Below are positions 35,786-44,478 of a stretch of DNA of 64,000 bases, piece by piece. This stretch comes from Leucobacter sp. G161. GTDB lineage: Bacteria > Actinomycetota > Actinomycetes > Actinomycetales > Microbacteriaceae. The position numbers and the translations under genes are program-made. Under the pieces are notes generated by a model, which was given only the letters and a program-made list of their open reading frames with translations, did not search any database and was not told the origin of the DNA. Numbering within the stretch: position 1 is the stretch's first letter; the number at the start of each line of letters is the position of its first letter. Where the stretch lies: the NCBI RefSeq assembly GCF_001482305.1, contig NZ_LOHP01000017.1, positions 62,001-126,000 of the forward strand, in the 5' to 3' direction.

Positions 35786-36531
35786 CCGAGCTCGCCACGA
35801 GCCCGAAACTGCAGCTGCTGCCCGCCATCGACATGGTCGATGGCAAGGCCGTACGGCTTACGCAGGGTGCCGCCGGCACCGAGACCAACTACGGTAGCCC
35901 CGTCGACGCGGCTATGGACTGGATCGAGCAGGGCGCCGAGTGGATCCACCTCGTCGACCTCGACGCGGCATTCGGTCGCGGCTCGAATGTCGGCATCGCG
36001 CGCAAGATCATTGCGCGCGCCGGAAACCGGGTGAAGATCGAGTTCTCGGGCGGGATCCGCGACGACAAGAGCCTCGAAGCCGCACTCGAAATGGGTGCGG
36101 CCCGCGTCAACCTTGGCACCGCGGCGCTCGAGAACCCCGAATGGACGCGCGCAGTCATCGCCCACTATGGCGAGCAGATCGCGGTGGGTCTTGACGTGCG
36201 CGGTGAGACCCTCGCAGCGCGCGGGTGGACCGAGGACGGCGGCAACCTCTGGGACGTGCTGGAACGCCTCGAAGACGCAGGCTGCCCTCGGTACGTCGTG
36301 ACCGACGTCACCAAGGACGGGATGATGGCGGGCCCGAACGTTGAGCTGCTGAAGAAGGTCTGCACACGCACCGACCGCCCCGTGATCGCCTCGGGTGGCA
36401 TCTCGAGTCTCGACGATATCGCCGCGCTCCGTGAAACGGTGTCGCACGGCGTCGAAGGCGCGATCATCGGTAAGGCGCTCTACGACGGCGCATTTACCCT
36501 GCCCGCAGCGCTCGACGTCGCCGGCAGGTAG
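35782..36531 (+). CDS. hisA: Phosphoribosyl isomerase A (HisA/PriA)
   Basis: 249-aa TIM barrel performing the ProFAR isomerase step. In actinobacteria lacking trpF the same enzyme (PriA) also serves tryptophan synthesis. Motifs include [17 protein letters not shown] (catalytic Asp), [35 protein letters not shown] (second catalytic Asp) and [10 protein letters not shown]. Whether it is bifunctional depends on a trpF search of the genome. ATG 35782 follows AAGGAG and overlaps the hisH stop. Confidence 0.94.
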   Translation: MTELATSPKLQLLPAIDMVDGKAVRLTQGAAGTETNYGSPVDAAMDWIEQGAEWIHLVDLDAAFGRGSNVGIARKIIARAGNRVKIEFSGGIRDDKSLEAALEMGAARVNLGTAALENPEWTRAVIAHYGEQIAVGLDVRGETLAARGWTEDGGNLWDVLERLEDAGCPRYVVTDVTKDGMMAGPNVELLKKVCTRTDRPVIASGGISSLDDIAALRETVSHGVEGAIIGKALYDGAFTLPAALDVAGR

Positions 36532-36545
36532 CGACAGCGCTCGAG

Positions 36546-37430
36546 ATGGCGATCAAGAAGCTTCCGTCGACGGGGGACACCCCGAGGTCGACCGGTGTCC
36601 CTGAGAGCCTCGTCGCGGGTGGCGACGCCGACTCGGCGGGGTTCCCGTGGGCGGGCCGCACGTTTGACCACCATGAGACCGCGTTCGCGGATGATGACGG
36701 CGAGACACCTCCCGCGTTGCGGGAAGCGATCGCCACGCTGCGTGCAGCCGGGGAAAGCTACCGATCCGAGGGCGCCGACCCCGCAACGATTGAGTCACTG
36801 TCGATGCTGCGACAGGCCGTGCTCCTCGAACTCTCGCGGTGCCGCGTACTCGTTCCGCTGCTCGCTGAGGCGGGTGAGCTCGGCGAGACTCCCGACGGCA
36901 GGATCGTCGAGAAATCGCAGGAGCTTTCCATCGTGACAGTCGCGAGCCCTGATGGCCGGCGCGTGATGCCCGTCTTTTCCTCGGTCGCCGCGATGCAGGC
37001 CTGGAACCCGGGCTCACGCCCGATCCCGGTGCCGGGGCCGCAGGCGGCGGTTGCCGCGGCGCAGGAGGGCACCGACCTCATCATCGTGGATCCAGGATCT
37101 CCCGACACACAGTTCGGGGTGCGCCGGCCCGAGCTGGAATCGGTTGCGTTGGGGGAGACCCGCGCCCCCGCCTGGGCTGACGCGGACGTGCGCGCCGCGT
37201 TCCTCTCAGCGGCCGCTGGCGAGGGGCCACTTCAAGCACTCGCGCTGCTTCCTGGAGATCCCGCGGGTGACCTCACCGCGCCGGAGACCGAGGTGCACTT
37301 GCTCATTGCTGAGGGCCTCGATCGTGACGGACTCACGGAGATGCTGACCCGCTTGCAGGAGCGCTGGGCACGCGACGAGCTCATTGCCGAGCGCGTGGAC
37401 TCGATGCGTTTCGTGCCTCGTCTCGCCTGA
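36546..37430 (+). CDS. SseB-family protein
   Basis: 294-aa cytosolic protein whose middle part (about residues 95-180) fits the SseB N-terminal domain: CRVLVPLLAEAGEL, QELSIVTVASPDGRRVMPVFSSVAAMQAWNPGSRP-like order and LIIVDPGSP. SseB homologues are often encoded directly after priA in actinobacteria, as here. Function is not established. A perfect 22-bp hairpin 16 bp after the stop closes the his-sseB unit. Confidence 0.82.
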   Translation: MAIKKLPSTGDTPRSTGVPESLVAGGDADSAGFPWAGRTFDHHETAFADDDGETPPALREAIATLRAAGESYRSEGADPATIESLSMLRQAVLLELSRCRVLVPLLAEAGELGETPDGRIVEKSQELSIVTVASPDGRRVMPVFSSVAAMQAWNPGSRPIPVPGPQAAVAAAQEGTDLIIVDPGSPDTQFGVRRPELESVALGETRAPAWADADVRAAFLSAAAGEGPLQALALLPGDPAGDLTAPETEVHLLIAEGLDRDGLTEMLTRLQERWARDELIAERVDSMRFVPRLA

Positions 37431-37446
37431 GTACTGGCCTCGGGAA

Positions 37447-37494
37447 CCACAACGGGTGCCGCGCTCATGCAGATGAGCGCGGCACCCGTTGTGG
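37447..37494. terminator. Perfect 22-bp bidirectional hairpin
   Basis: 37447-37468 pairs exactly with 37473-37494 around loop GCAG. It lies between convergent sseB and the MaoC-like gene, without a T-tract on either strand, and marks the left edge of the catabolic island. Confidence 0.8.
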
Positions 37495-37500
37495 CGTGAG

Positions 37501-37956
37501 CTATCCGGCGACGAACAGCGCGATCGTGTCCGCCACGAGTGCAGGGTGCTCGGCGCCTTCGATCTCGATCGTCGTGCGGGAGCCGACGCGCCAGCCCTGG
37601 CGGCTCTCCTCCGCCGAGATCACTTCGATCCGTGCCCGCACCTTCGAACCGACCTTCACCGGCTGCAGGAAGCGAACCCGGTCGAGGCCGTAGTTGACGA
37701 CCATTGCGGCGTTGTCAACGGCCAGCAGGCCGCCCGTGAGGAACGGGATGAGTGAGAGTGTGAGGTAGCCGTGCGCGATGGTCGCGCCGAAGGGGCCAGT
37801 CGCGGCACGCTCGGCGTCGAGGTGGATCCACTGGTGATCGCCTGTCGCATCTGCGAAGGCCTGGATGCGTTCCTGATCGACCTGCAGCCATTCGCCGACG
37901 GCCGACTGGCCGATTGCCTCGGGCAGTGCGCTGGGGTGGGCTACTGAGATAGTCAT
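37501..37956 (-). CDS. MaoC-like (R)-specific enoyl-CoA hydratase
   Basis: 151-aa hot-dog protein with the hydratase-2 motif ADATGDHQWIHLD and FGATIAHGYLTLSL, holding the catalytic Asp/His. It would hydrate a trans-2-enoyl-CoA. Its ATG overlaps the stop of the upstream SDR gene, so it is the last gene of a four-gene acyl-CoA operon (dehydrogenase, thiolase, SDR, hydratase), which together can run one beta-oxidation-like cycle. Confidence 0.88.
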   Translation of the reverse strand: MTISVAHPSALPEAIGQSAVGEWLQVDQERIQAFADATGDHQWIHLDAERAATGPFGATIAHGYLTLSLIPFLTGGLLAVDNAAMVVNYGLDRVRFLQPVKVGSKVRARIEVISAEESRQGWRVGSRTTIEIEGAEHPALVADTIALFVAG

Positions 37957-38702
37957 GCGCGCGGCCCTCCTGCAACGTAGAGCACCTGGCCCGACACGAA
38001 GCTCGCGTCCTCGGAGCAGAAGAACGCTGCTGAGTTCGCGATGTCGTCCGGGGTGCCGGCCCTCCCGACAGGGACCTCCGCTGCCATGTGCTTCACAAAG
38101 TCCTCGAAGGAGAGGCCCATGCGCTCCGCGGTCGCGCGCGTCATGTCAGAGACGATGAAGCCGGGCGCGATTGCGTTCGCGGTGACACCGTAGCGGCCGA
38201 GCTCGATCGCCAGGGTCTTCGTGAGGCCCTGCATGCCAGCCTTCGCTGCCGAGTAGTTGGCCTGGCCGCGGTTGCCGAGCGCCGAGGTGCTCGACAGGTT
38301 CACGATACGACCCCAGTTGGCTTCGACCTGGTGCTTCTGCACCGCGCGGCTCATGAGGAATGCTCCGCGCAGGTGTACGCCGAGTACGGAATCCCAGTCG
38401 TCTTCGGTCATCTTGAAGAGCATGTTGTCGCGAATGATCCCCGCGTTGTTCACGAGGATGGTCGGGGCGCCGAGCTCGTCAACAACGCGAGCCACCGCGG
38501 CATCGACGGCCGCGCTGTCTGCGACGTTCGCTCCGACCGCGATCGCGCGGCCGCCTGCCTGGGTGATGGCGGTCACGGTGTCAGCACACGCAGCCTCGTC
38601 GAGGTCGAGCACGGCCACGGCGTGCCCGTCTTTCGCCAGTCGGATCGCGGTGGCTGCACCGATGCCGCGGGCCGCCCCGGTAACAATTGCAATGCGGGTC
38701 AT
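37953..38702 (-). CDS. SDR-family 3-hydroxyacyl-CoA/ACP dehydrogenase (FabG-like)
   Basis: 249-aa classical short-chain dehydrogenase: cofactor motif TGAARGIG, NNAG, catalytic Ser in NLSSTSA and Tyr-x3-Lys in NYSAAKAG, and the PGFIVSDMT segment. Asp in AVLDLDEA at the second strand end suggests NAD+ preference. Within a thiolase/hydratase operon it most likely oxidises a 3-hydroxyacyl-CoA, rather than making fatty acids. It has a 48-bp gap from the thiolase gene and an ATGA overlap with the MaoC-like gene. Confidence 0.88.
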   Translation of the reverse strand: MTRIAIVTGAARGIGAATAIRLAKDGHAVAVLDLDEAACADTVTAITQAGGRAIAVGANVADSAAVDAAVARVVDELGAPTILVNNAGIIRDNMLFKMTEDDWDSVLGVHLRGAFLMSRAVQKHQVEANWGRIVNLSSTSALGNRGQANYSAAKAGMQGLTKTLAIELGRYGVTANAIAPGFIVSDMTRATAERMGLSFEDFVKHMAAEVPVGRAGTPDDIANSAAFFCSEDASFVSGQVLYVAGGPRA

Positions 38703-38750
38703 AAGTTGAGTCCTCTCGGGAGTGATTGATACGGAGAATCGTGGGCGTGG

Positions 38751-39974
38751 TTACAGACGCTCGAGCACCATCGCCATGCCCTGGCCGCCGCCGACGCACA
38801 TGGTCTCGAGGCCGTAGCGACCGCCGGTTGCCTGGAGCCCGTTGATGAGTGTTGAGGTGATGCGTGCGCCGGTCATGCCAAACGGGTGGCCGACCGCGAT
38901 TGCGCCACCGTGGACGTTCAAGCGTTCCTCGTCGATGCCGAGTTCGCGTGCGGAGGGGATCACCTGAGCGGCGAACGCCTCGTTGATCTCGACGAGATCG
39001 ATATCGTCGATCGTGAGACCGGCCTTCGCGAGCGCACGCTGCGAGGACTCGACCGGACCGAGGCCCATGATCTCGGGGGAGAGGCCGCTGACACCCGTCG
39101 ACACGATGCGGGCGAGCGGCTGAAGCCCGAGCTCGTTGACGACCCGCTCGGAGACAACGACGAGCGCCGCGGCTCCGTCGTTGAGGGGGCAGCAGTTGCC
39201 AGCGGTGACGGTGCCGTCGGGGCGGAATACCGGGTCGAGGCCGGCGAGTGACTCGACCGTGACGCCAGCGCGCGGGCCGTCGTCGGCGGCCACGACAGTC
39301 CCGTCGGCGAGGGTCACCGGGGTAATGTCACGCTCCCAGAATCCGGAAGCGATGGCTGCTTCCGCGCGCTGCTGCGAGCGGGCCGCGAATGCGTCCTGCT
39401 CGTCGCGCGTGATCCCGTGGAGCTGCGCGACATTCTCGGCGGTTTGGCCCATCGCGATGTACGGGTCGGGGAGTGCGCCGGATTCGCGCGGGTCGGTCCA
39501 CTTCGGCGCGCCAGCGCCCTCGCGGGACAGGGAGTGCGCCATGGCGTCGGCGAAGAGCGGATTCTCGATCTCCACGCCGGGGGTGGCGTCTGCCATTCCC
39601 TGAGTGAAGCGGCTGACCATCTCGACACCAGCGGAGACGAACACGTCGCCCTCGCCAGCCTTGATCGCGTGGAAGGCCATCCGGGTGCTCTGCAGGGAGG
39701 ACGAGCAGTACCGGTTGACCGTGGTACCGGGGACGCCATCGAGGCCGAGCAGCACCGACACGATGCGGGCGATGTTGAAGCCCTGCTCGCCTGCGGGCTG
39801 ACCGCAGCCCAGGATGAGGTCTTCCACGCGGGCGGGGTCGAGCCCTGGCACCTGGTCGAGCGCTGCCTGCACCATGCGGGCTGCGAGGTCATCGCCACGC
39901 AGCGACGCGAGCGAACCCTTCCGCGCACGGCCAATCGGTGAGCGTGCGGTTGAAACGATGTATGCCTCTGGCAT
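38751..39974 (-). CDS. Acetyl-CoA acyltransferase (thiolase)
   Basis: 407-aa thiolase with the nucleophilic Cys in NRYCSSSLQ, His in [14 protein letters not shown] and the second Cys in [11 protein letters not shown], so catalytically complete. The context indicates the degradative direction: thiolytic cleavage of a 3-ketoacyl-CoA. It lies between the acyl-CoA dehydrogenase and SDR genes in the minus-strand operon. Chain-length specificity cannot be told. Confidence 0.93.
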   Translation of the reverse strand: MPEAYIVSTARSPIGRARKGSLASLRGDDLAARMVQAALDQVPGLDPARVEDLILGCGQPAGEQGFNIARIVSVLLGLDGVPGTTVNRYCSSSLQSTRMAFHAIKAGEGDVFVSAGVEMVSRFTQGMADATPGVEIENPLFADAMAHSLSREGAGAPKWTDPRESGALPDPYIAMGQTAENVAQLHGITRDEQDAFAARSQQRAEAAIASGFWERDITPVTLADGTVVAADDGPRAGVTVESLAGLDPVFRPDGTVTAGNCCPLNDGAAALVVVSERVVNELGLQPLARIVSTGVSGLSPEIMGLGPVESSQRALAKAGLTIDDIDLVEINEAFAAQVIPSARELGIDEERLNVHGGAIAVGHPFGMTGARITSTLINGLQATGGRYGLETMCVGGGQGMAMVLERL

Positions 39975-40003
39975 CGGGTCTCCTCAGTGAGTGTTGGGTG
40001 TGG

Positions 40004-41215
40004 TTAGGTAAATGCTGCGATGCCGGTGATGGCTCGGCCGACGACGAGCGAGTTCATATCGTAGGTGCCGTCGAAGGTGTACACGGTCTCTGCGTCGGCG
40101 AAGTATCGTGCGACCCCGTAGTCGAGCTGGATCCCGTTGCCGCCGCAAATGTCGCGGCACATGGCGACGGTGTCGCGCATCCGTGCGGTGGTGAACGCCT
40201 TCACCATCGCCGCGTGCTCGTCGCTCTGTGAGCCCTCGTCCTGGAGCTGTGAGGCGCGCACGCACAGCGCCAGTGACGCGGTGATGTTCGCGAGGCTCTC
40301 TGAGAGCTTCAGCTGCACGAGCTGGAATGAGGCGATGGGTTTGCCGAATTGTTCGCGCTGCTTCGCGTAGGCCAGCGCCGCCTCGTAAGCAGCGATGGAG
40401 ACACCGACGGCCTGCCAGCCCACGCCAGCTCTGGCCTGCCGGAGCACCTCTGCAACCTCACGGAAACTCGACACATTCTGCAGCCGATCGTGCTCGGGCA
40501 CAATGACGTTGTCGAGCACAATGTCGGCGTTCTCGACGGCGCGCATGGACTGCTTGCGTTCGATCTTGGTTGCGGTGAACCCGGCGGCCGGGGTGCGGAC
40601 GATGAAACCCTTCACGTGATTGTCGGCGAGGTCTCTCGCCCAGATCACGACGAAGTCGGCGAAGACGGCGTTGCCGATCCACCGCTTTGCGCCGTTGAGT
40701 ACCCACTCGTCGCCGCGTCGTTCAGCCGTGGTCTCGAGACCCTTGGCTGTGTCGGAACCGTGGTTCGGCTCGGTGAGTCCGAAAGCGCCGATCTGCTCGC
40801 CGGTGACGAGTCTTGGCATCCACTCGGCGCGCTGCGCTTCGGAACCACCGACAGAGATCGCGCCCATCGCCAGGCCGGAGTGCACGCCAATGAGCGTTGC
40901 CGTTGAGGGATCTGCACTCGCGAGTTCCATCGCGACCCAGCCGCGGAATACTGCACTGTTTTCGAAGGGCGCGTAGTCGGGGAATGCGTGGCGGAACATG
41001 CCCATTTCTGCGGCGCGAGCGAGGAGATGCTTGGGGGGCTCTGCCCGCTCCCAATAGTCGTCTGCGAAGGGGCGAATCTCGGAGTCAAAGAACTCGCGGA
41101 GCTCGGCAAGGGCGCGCTGTTCTGTCTCCGTGAGTAGCTGCTGGAATGCGAAAAAATCAGCGGAAAGTCTGGCTGCTGGGGCGGAACCGCGTGGCGCGTC
41201 ATTGGGCGTGGTCAT
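40004..41215 (-). CDS. Acyl-CoA dehydrogenase, glutaryl-CoA-dehydrogenase-like, with Asp at the catalytic-base position
   Basis: 403-aa flavoprotein with the family elements FGLTEPNHGSDTAKG (FAD/substrate loop) and DICGGNGIQLDYGVARYFADAE. Its C-terminal motif is YTFDGTYDMNSLVVGRAITG. In glutaryl-CoA dehydrogenases and their relatives this is YEGTHD..., where the Glu is the catalytic base; here it is Asp382. The rest of the active site looks intact. ATG 41215 follows GGAGAG; a longer frame begins inside the operator region. It is the first gene of the thiolase-SDR-MaoC operon, divergent from a QsdR-like regulator. Confidence 0.85.
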   Translation of the reverse strand: MTTPNDAPRGSAPAARLSADFFAFQQLLTETEQRALAELREFFDSEIRPFADDYWERAEPPKHLLARAAEMGMFRHAFPDYAPFENSAVFRGWVAMELASADPSTATLIGVHSGLAMGAISVGGSEAQRAEWMPRLVTGEQIGAFGLTEPNHGSDTAKGLETTAERRGDEWVLNGAKRWIGNAVFADFVVIWARDLADNHVKGFIVRTPAAGFTATKIERKQSMRAVENADIVLDNVIVPEHDRLQNVSSFREVAEVLRQARAGVGWQAVGVSIAAYEAALAYAKQREQFGKPIASFQLVQLKLSESLANITASLALCVRASQLQDEGSQSDEHAAMVKAFTTARMRDTVAMCRDICGGNGIQLDYGVARYFADAETVYTFDGTYDMNSLVVGRAITGIAAFT

Positions 41216-41247
41216 GGTCTCTCCGATCGTCGGCGATCGTGACCAGT

Positions 41248-41294
41248 ATGCATCATATTTTGAAATGTGCACACTATTTCCAGAAATGTTGCAT
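41248..41294. promoter_or_regulatory. Nested operator between the acyl-CoA dehydrogenase and QsdR-like genes
   Basis: AT-rich 110-bp divergent intergenic region. Outer arms ATGCATCAT (41248-41256) and ATGTTGCAT (41286-41294) are near-perfect inverted repeats, centred on the palindrome TGTGCACA (41266-41273) that is flanked by GAAAT and ATTTC. It is a likely binding site for the divergent TetR-type regulator. Confidence 0.6.
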
Positions 41295-41313
41295 CGACCC
41301 GATAACGGGCCGA

Positions 41314-41319
41314 TAGAGT
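41314..41319 (+). promoter_or_regulatory. -10 element of the QsdR-like gene (leaderless)
   Basis: TAGAGT is 6 nt before ATG 41326. Confidence 0.5.
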
Positions 41320-41325
41320 AATCGG

Positions 41326-41961
41326 ATGAACAGCACAGTTGGCGCGCAGATCGCTCAGGTGGGCCTTGCAGCTGCCCCGTCCCTGCTGTCTGACCGGCTC
41401 GACACCCGTGACGACGCCATGCGTGCGTTCGAGGGTGCGCGTGAAGCGTTCATCGCCGGCAACCGCATCAGCATGGGCGAGCTCGCGGCAGATCTTGGGG
41501 TGGACCGGACATCGCTGTTTCGCTGGGTGGGGAACCGCGACGCGCTCCTGAGCGAGGTGCTGTGGTCACTGGCCGTGCCGACGTTTGTGCAGGGCGAGCA
41601 GGCGACGGCGCATCTCGAGGGTGCGCCGCGGCTCGCGGCGATGCTCACCAACTTTGTTGATGGTCTCATTAACGCCACCTACTTTCGGACCTTCCTCCGG
41701 CGGGAGCCCGCGCGTGCGCTCCGGCTGCTCACGACGAAGGAGAGCCCGATCCAGCGTCGCTTCCTTGCGACGGTCGAGTGGCTGGTGCGACGCGAACTCG
41801 GGGACGCCCCGCTCGGTGGCGCGATTGATCCCGCCGGGCTTGCGTACCTGCTCTCGCGGGTGTCCGAGTCATTCTCGTACGCGGATCTCATCTCGGGCGA
41901 TGAGCCCAGTGTCGAGCGGGCAAGCGCAGCGTTTCGTCTCCTGCTGCGCGTCGACGGTTAA
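41326..41961 (+). CDS. TetR-type regulator, QsdR-like
   Basis: 211-aa regulator with an HTH near residues 48-70 (SMGELAADLGVDRTSLFRWVGNRDALL) and a C-terminal ligand domain with LTTKESPIQRRFLATVEWLV and VSESFSYADLISG. This pattern fits my memory of the QsdR family, named for the Rhodococcus regulator of gamma-lactone catabolism. Divergent orientation to the acyl-CoA dehydrogenase operon and the palindrome between them suggest it controls that operon. The inducer is unknown; a lactone or hydroxyacyl-CoA is inference from the family. Confidence 0.8.
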   Translation: MNSTVGAQIAQVGLAAAPSLLSDRLDTRDDAMRAFEGAREAFIAGNRISMGELAADLGVDRTSLFRWVGNRDALLSEVLWSLAVPTFVQGEQATAHLEGAPRLAAMLTNFVDGLINATYFRTFLRREPARALRLLTTKESPIQRRFLATVEWLVRRELGDAPLGGAIDPAGLAYLLSRVSESFSYADLISGDEPSVERASAAFRLLLRVDG

Positions 41962-42135
41962 TCGAACCGGCAGGTAGCTCGCGCGCGACCCGAAAAAGCT
42001 CGCGGCGGAGCGGCCGTCGGTGGCGCTGACGTCAGTTGCTATGGCGTGTATTGCGGTGCCCTATTCGCAGACTCTGGGCACGCTGAGCGCATCGTGCGTG
42101 CGCTCGCCCGTGAAGTTGTGCCGCCCCCTCGCGCA

Positions 42136-42155
42136 CATACCGACCATCCGGTATG
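42136..42155 (+). promoter_or_regulatory. Operator A (ATACCG-N6-CGGTAT), kinase operon
   Basis: CATACCG and CGGTATG arms with 6-nt spacer ACCATC, about 45 bp before the kinase gene. It is the same 7-6-7 layout as operator C and shares the 6-bp arms of operator B. It overlaps a possible -10 (TATGCT). Confidence 0.7.
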
Positions 42156-42200
42156 CTCGGAATTGCGGCACGAAGAGGAGCCGTAGGAAGACAGGTGCAG

Positions 42201-43223
42201 ATGCCTGAGACCCCAGGCCTAGACGTTGCCGCGCTCACCACATGGTTGAGCAAGGCACACCCCGAACTCGCCGCAGGTCCGCTGCGCGCAGAGGTTATCG
42301 CAGGCGGCCGTTCGAACCTCACCTACTCGGTTGAGGGCGCACGAGTGCCGCTGGTTCTGCGCCGACCACCGCTCGGTCATGTGCTGTCGAGCGCGCACGA
42401 CATGGCTCGCGAACACCGAGTGATTTCGGCGCTCGCGGGCAGCGCGATTCCTGTCCCGACTGCAATCGACCTTGTCGACGACACCGGGGGCGACATCACC
42501 GGAACCACGTTCTTCCTCATGGAGAAGGCTCCGGGCAAGGTCGTCGTATCGCGCAAGCAGAACGATGCCTACACCAGTGATGAGATCCGCGATCTGAGCT
42601 TCGAGCTCATCCACCACCTTGCCGCACTGCATTCTGTGGATGTCGAAGCGGTCGGTTTGGAAGACTTCGGAAAACCCGTCGGCTATCTCACCAGGCAGCT
42701 TGCCACCTGGCGGCGGCAGCTCGACGCGTCGCGGTCGCGCGAAGTTCGCGTTCTCGATGAGCTCCAAGCAGCACTTGAGCAGGGCGTTCCGGAGACGACG
42801 CGCACCGGCATCGTGCACGGCGACTACCGGCTCGATAACGCTCTCGTCGACGGTAGCCCCCCGAAGATCTCGGCCATTCTCGACTGGGAGATGGCGACGC
42901 TCGGTGATCCCCTCGTCGACCTCGGGATCTTCGCGCTGTATTGGGACATCGGCAAGCTCCCCAGCGGCGGAGCGATCGCGAGCGCGGTCGATCCTGACGC
43001 CGGGTATCCCGAGTTTGAAGAACTCGCTGAATCCTACGCGGCTGAGGCAGGGATCACGCTCCCCGATCTCAGCTGGTACCGGGCATTCGCCGCGTACAAA
43101 CTCGCAGTGATCCTTGAGGGGATCCACTACCGCTATCAGGCCGGCGGCACCGTCGGCGAAGGATTTGACCGGATAGGTGAGCTCGTTGAGCCACTTGCCG
43201 AGAATGGATTGAAGGTGCTCTGA
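42201..43223 (+). CDS. APH-family kinase of the ACAD10/11-LvaA type
   Basis: 340-aa aminoglycoside-phosphotransferase-fold protein with the catalytic loop HGDYRLDN at 206-213 and the metal-binding LDWEMATLGDP. It is not a drug-resistance enzyme by context: its TGA overlaps the ATG of an acyl-CoA dehydrogenase, the same pair that is fused in eukaryotic ACAD10/ACAD11 and encoded as lvaA/lvaC in pseudomonad levulinate operons, where the kinase phosphorylates a 4-hydroxyacyl-CoA. ATG 42201 is chosen; GTG 42195 is closer to AGGAAG and also possible. Control is probably through operator A. Confidence 0.85.
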   Translation: MPETPGLDVAALTTWLSKAHPELAAGPLRAEVIAGGRSNLTYSVEGARVPLVLRRPPLGHVLSSAHDMAREHRVISALAGSAIPVPTAIDLVDDTGGDITGTTFFLMEKAPGKVVVSRKQNDAYTSDEIRDLSFELIHHLAALHSVDVEAVGLEDFGKPVGYLTRQLATWRRQLDASRSREVRVLDELQAALEQGVPETTRTGIVHGDYRLDNALVDGSPPKISAILDWEMATLGDPLVDLGIFALYWDIGKLPSGGAIASAVDPDAGYPEFEELAESYAAEAGITLPDLSWYRAFAAYKLAVILEGIHYRYQAGGTVGEGFDRIGELVEPLAENGLKVL

Positions 43224-44437
43224 TGGATTTCGCACACGACCAAAAAACACTCGAGCTCACAGCGAAGGTACGCGAGTTCCTCGACGAAAAGGTGCTCCCA
43301 GCCGAACCGATCCTCGATGAGCAGCTCGCTGCCGATCCCGATAACTGGGCGACGCAGCCCATCGTTCGCGAGCTTCAGGCTGAGGCGCGCGAGCGTGGTC
43401 TCTGGAACCTCTTCCTCCCGGGTGACCCCGCGGAGACCGGCGCAGCCGGCCTGACGAACCTGCAGTACGCTGCGGTCGCGGAGATCACCGGCTGGAGCCC
43501 GCGGCTCGCGCCTGAGGCCCTGAACTGCGCGGCACCCGACACGGGCAACATGGAGGTGCTCACCGACTTCGGCACCCCCGAACAGAAAGAGCGCTGGCTC
43601 ACGCCACTCCTGAACGCCGAGATCCGGTCGGCGTTCTGCATGACCGAGCCTGACGTCGCATCGAGCGACGCCACGAACATTGGCACGCTGATCCGCCGCG
43701 ATGGCGATGAGTACGTCATCAACGGTCGGAAGTGGTGGTCCACTGGCGCCATGAACCCCGAAGCCGAGATCTTCATCGTCATGGGGAAGACCGACCCCGA
43801 GGCAGAGCGGCACAAGCAGCAGTCAATGATTCTCGTCCCGCGGGATACGCCCGGCGTTGAAATTGTGCGTCCGCTCACCGTGTTTGGCTACAACGATCGC
43901 GACCACGGCGGGCACGCCGAGGTGCTGTTCACCGATGTGCGTGTGCCCGCCAGCAACATCATCGGCGCTGAGGGCGACGGTTTCGCCATCGCGCAGGCTC
44001 GCCTCGGTCCCGGACGTATCCACCACTGCATGCGCGCCCTCGGCATGGGGGAGCGTGCGCTGTCGCTCGCGATCGAACGCGCGAATTCCCGTCACGCGTT
44101 CGGCCGGTCGCTTTCCGAGCAGGGCGTGATCCGTGAATGGATCGCGGAGTCGCGGATCCAGCTCGACTCGCTTCGGCTGCTGGTGCTGAAGACCGCCTGG
44201 CTCATGGACACCGTCGGGAACCGGGCAGCGATGACCGAGATCCAGTCGATCAAGATCGCCGTGCCGCGCGCGGTCGCTGAGATCATCGATCGCGCGATCC
44301 AGGTGTTCGGTGGCGCAGGAGTCTGCGACGATACCCCGCTCGCCGGGCTGTACGCCGGGGTTCGCACGCTGCGGATCGCCGATGGCCCCGACGAGGTCCA
44401 CCTCAACAGCCTCGGGAGGGCACAGCTCAAGCTGTAA
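43223..44437 (+). CDS. Acyl-CoA dehydrogenase, ACAD10/11-LvaC type
   Basis: 404-aa flavoprotein with the FAD loop CMTEPDVASSDATN and WWSTGAMNP, and the subgroup-specific C-terminus QVFGGAGVCDDTPLA and LRIADGPDEVHLNSLGR. This ending is typical of ACAD10/11-related enzymes and differs from the YEGT type. In the levulinate pathway the homologue works with a kinase to convert 4-phosphohydroxyacyl-CoA to an enoyl- or 3-hydroxyacyl-CoA. Translational coupling (TGATG) to the kinase supports the same pairing. Substrate chain is unknown. Confidence 0.88.
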   Translation: MDFAHDQKTLELTAKVREFLDEKVLPAEPILDEQLAADPDNWATQPIVRELQAEARERGLWNLFLPGDPAETGAAGLTNLQYAAVAEITGWSPRLAPEALNCAAPDTGNMEVLTDFGTPEQKERWLTPLLNAEIRSAFCMTEPDVASSDATNIGTLIRRDGDEYVINGRKWWSTGAMNPEAEIFIVMGKTDPEAERHKQQSMILVPRDTPGVEIVRPLTVFGYNDRDHGGHAEVLFTDVRVPASNIIGAEGDGFAIAQARLGPGRIHHCMRALGMGERALSLAIERANSRHAFGRSLSEQGVIREWIAESRIQLDSLRLLVLKTAWLMDTVGNRAAMTEIQSIKIAVPRAVAEIIDRAIQVFGGAGVCDDTPLAGLYAGVRTLRIADGPDEVHLNSLGRAQLKL

Positions 44438-44478
44438 CCCTTCGGGCACCCGTCAGACACGTCAAAGGAGACACCACG

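Noticed and set aside
42201-43223. Aminoglycoside-resistance phosphotransferase
   Set aside because: The APH fold is shared, but overlap with an acyl-CoA dehydrogenase gene and the ACAD10/11-like context favour a catabolic kinase.
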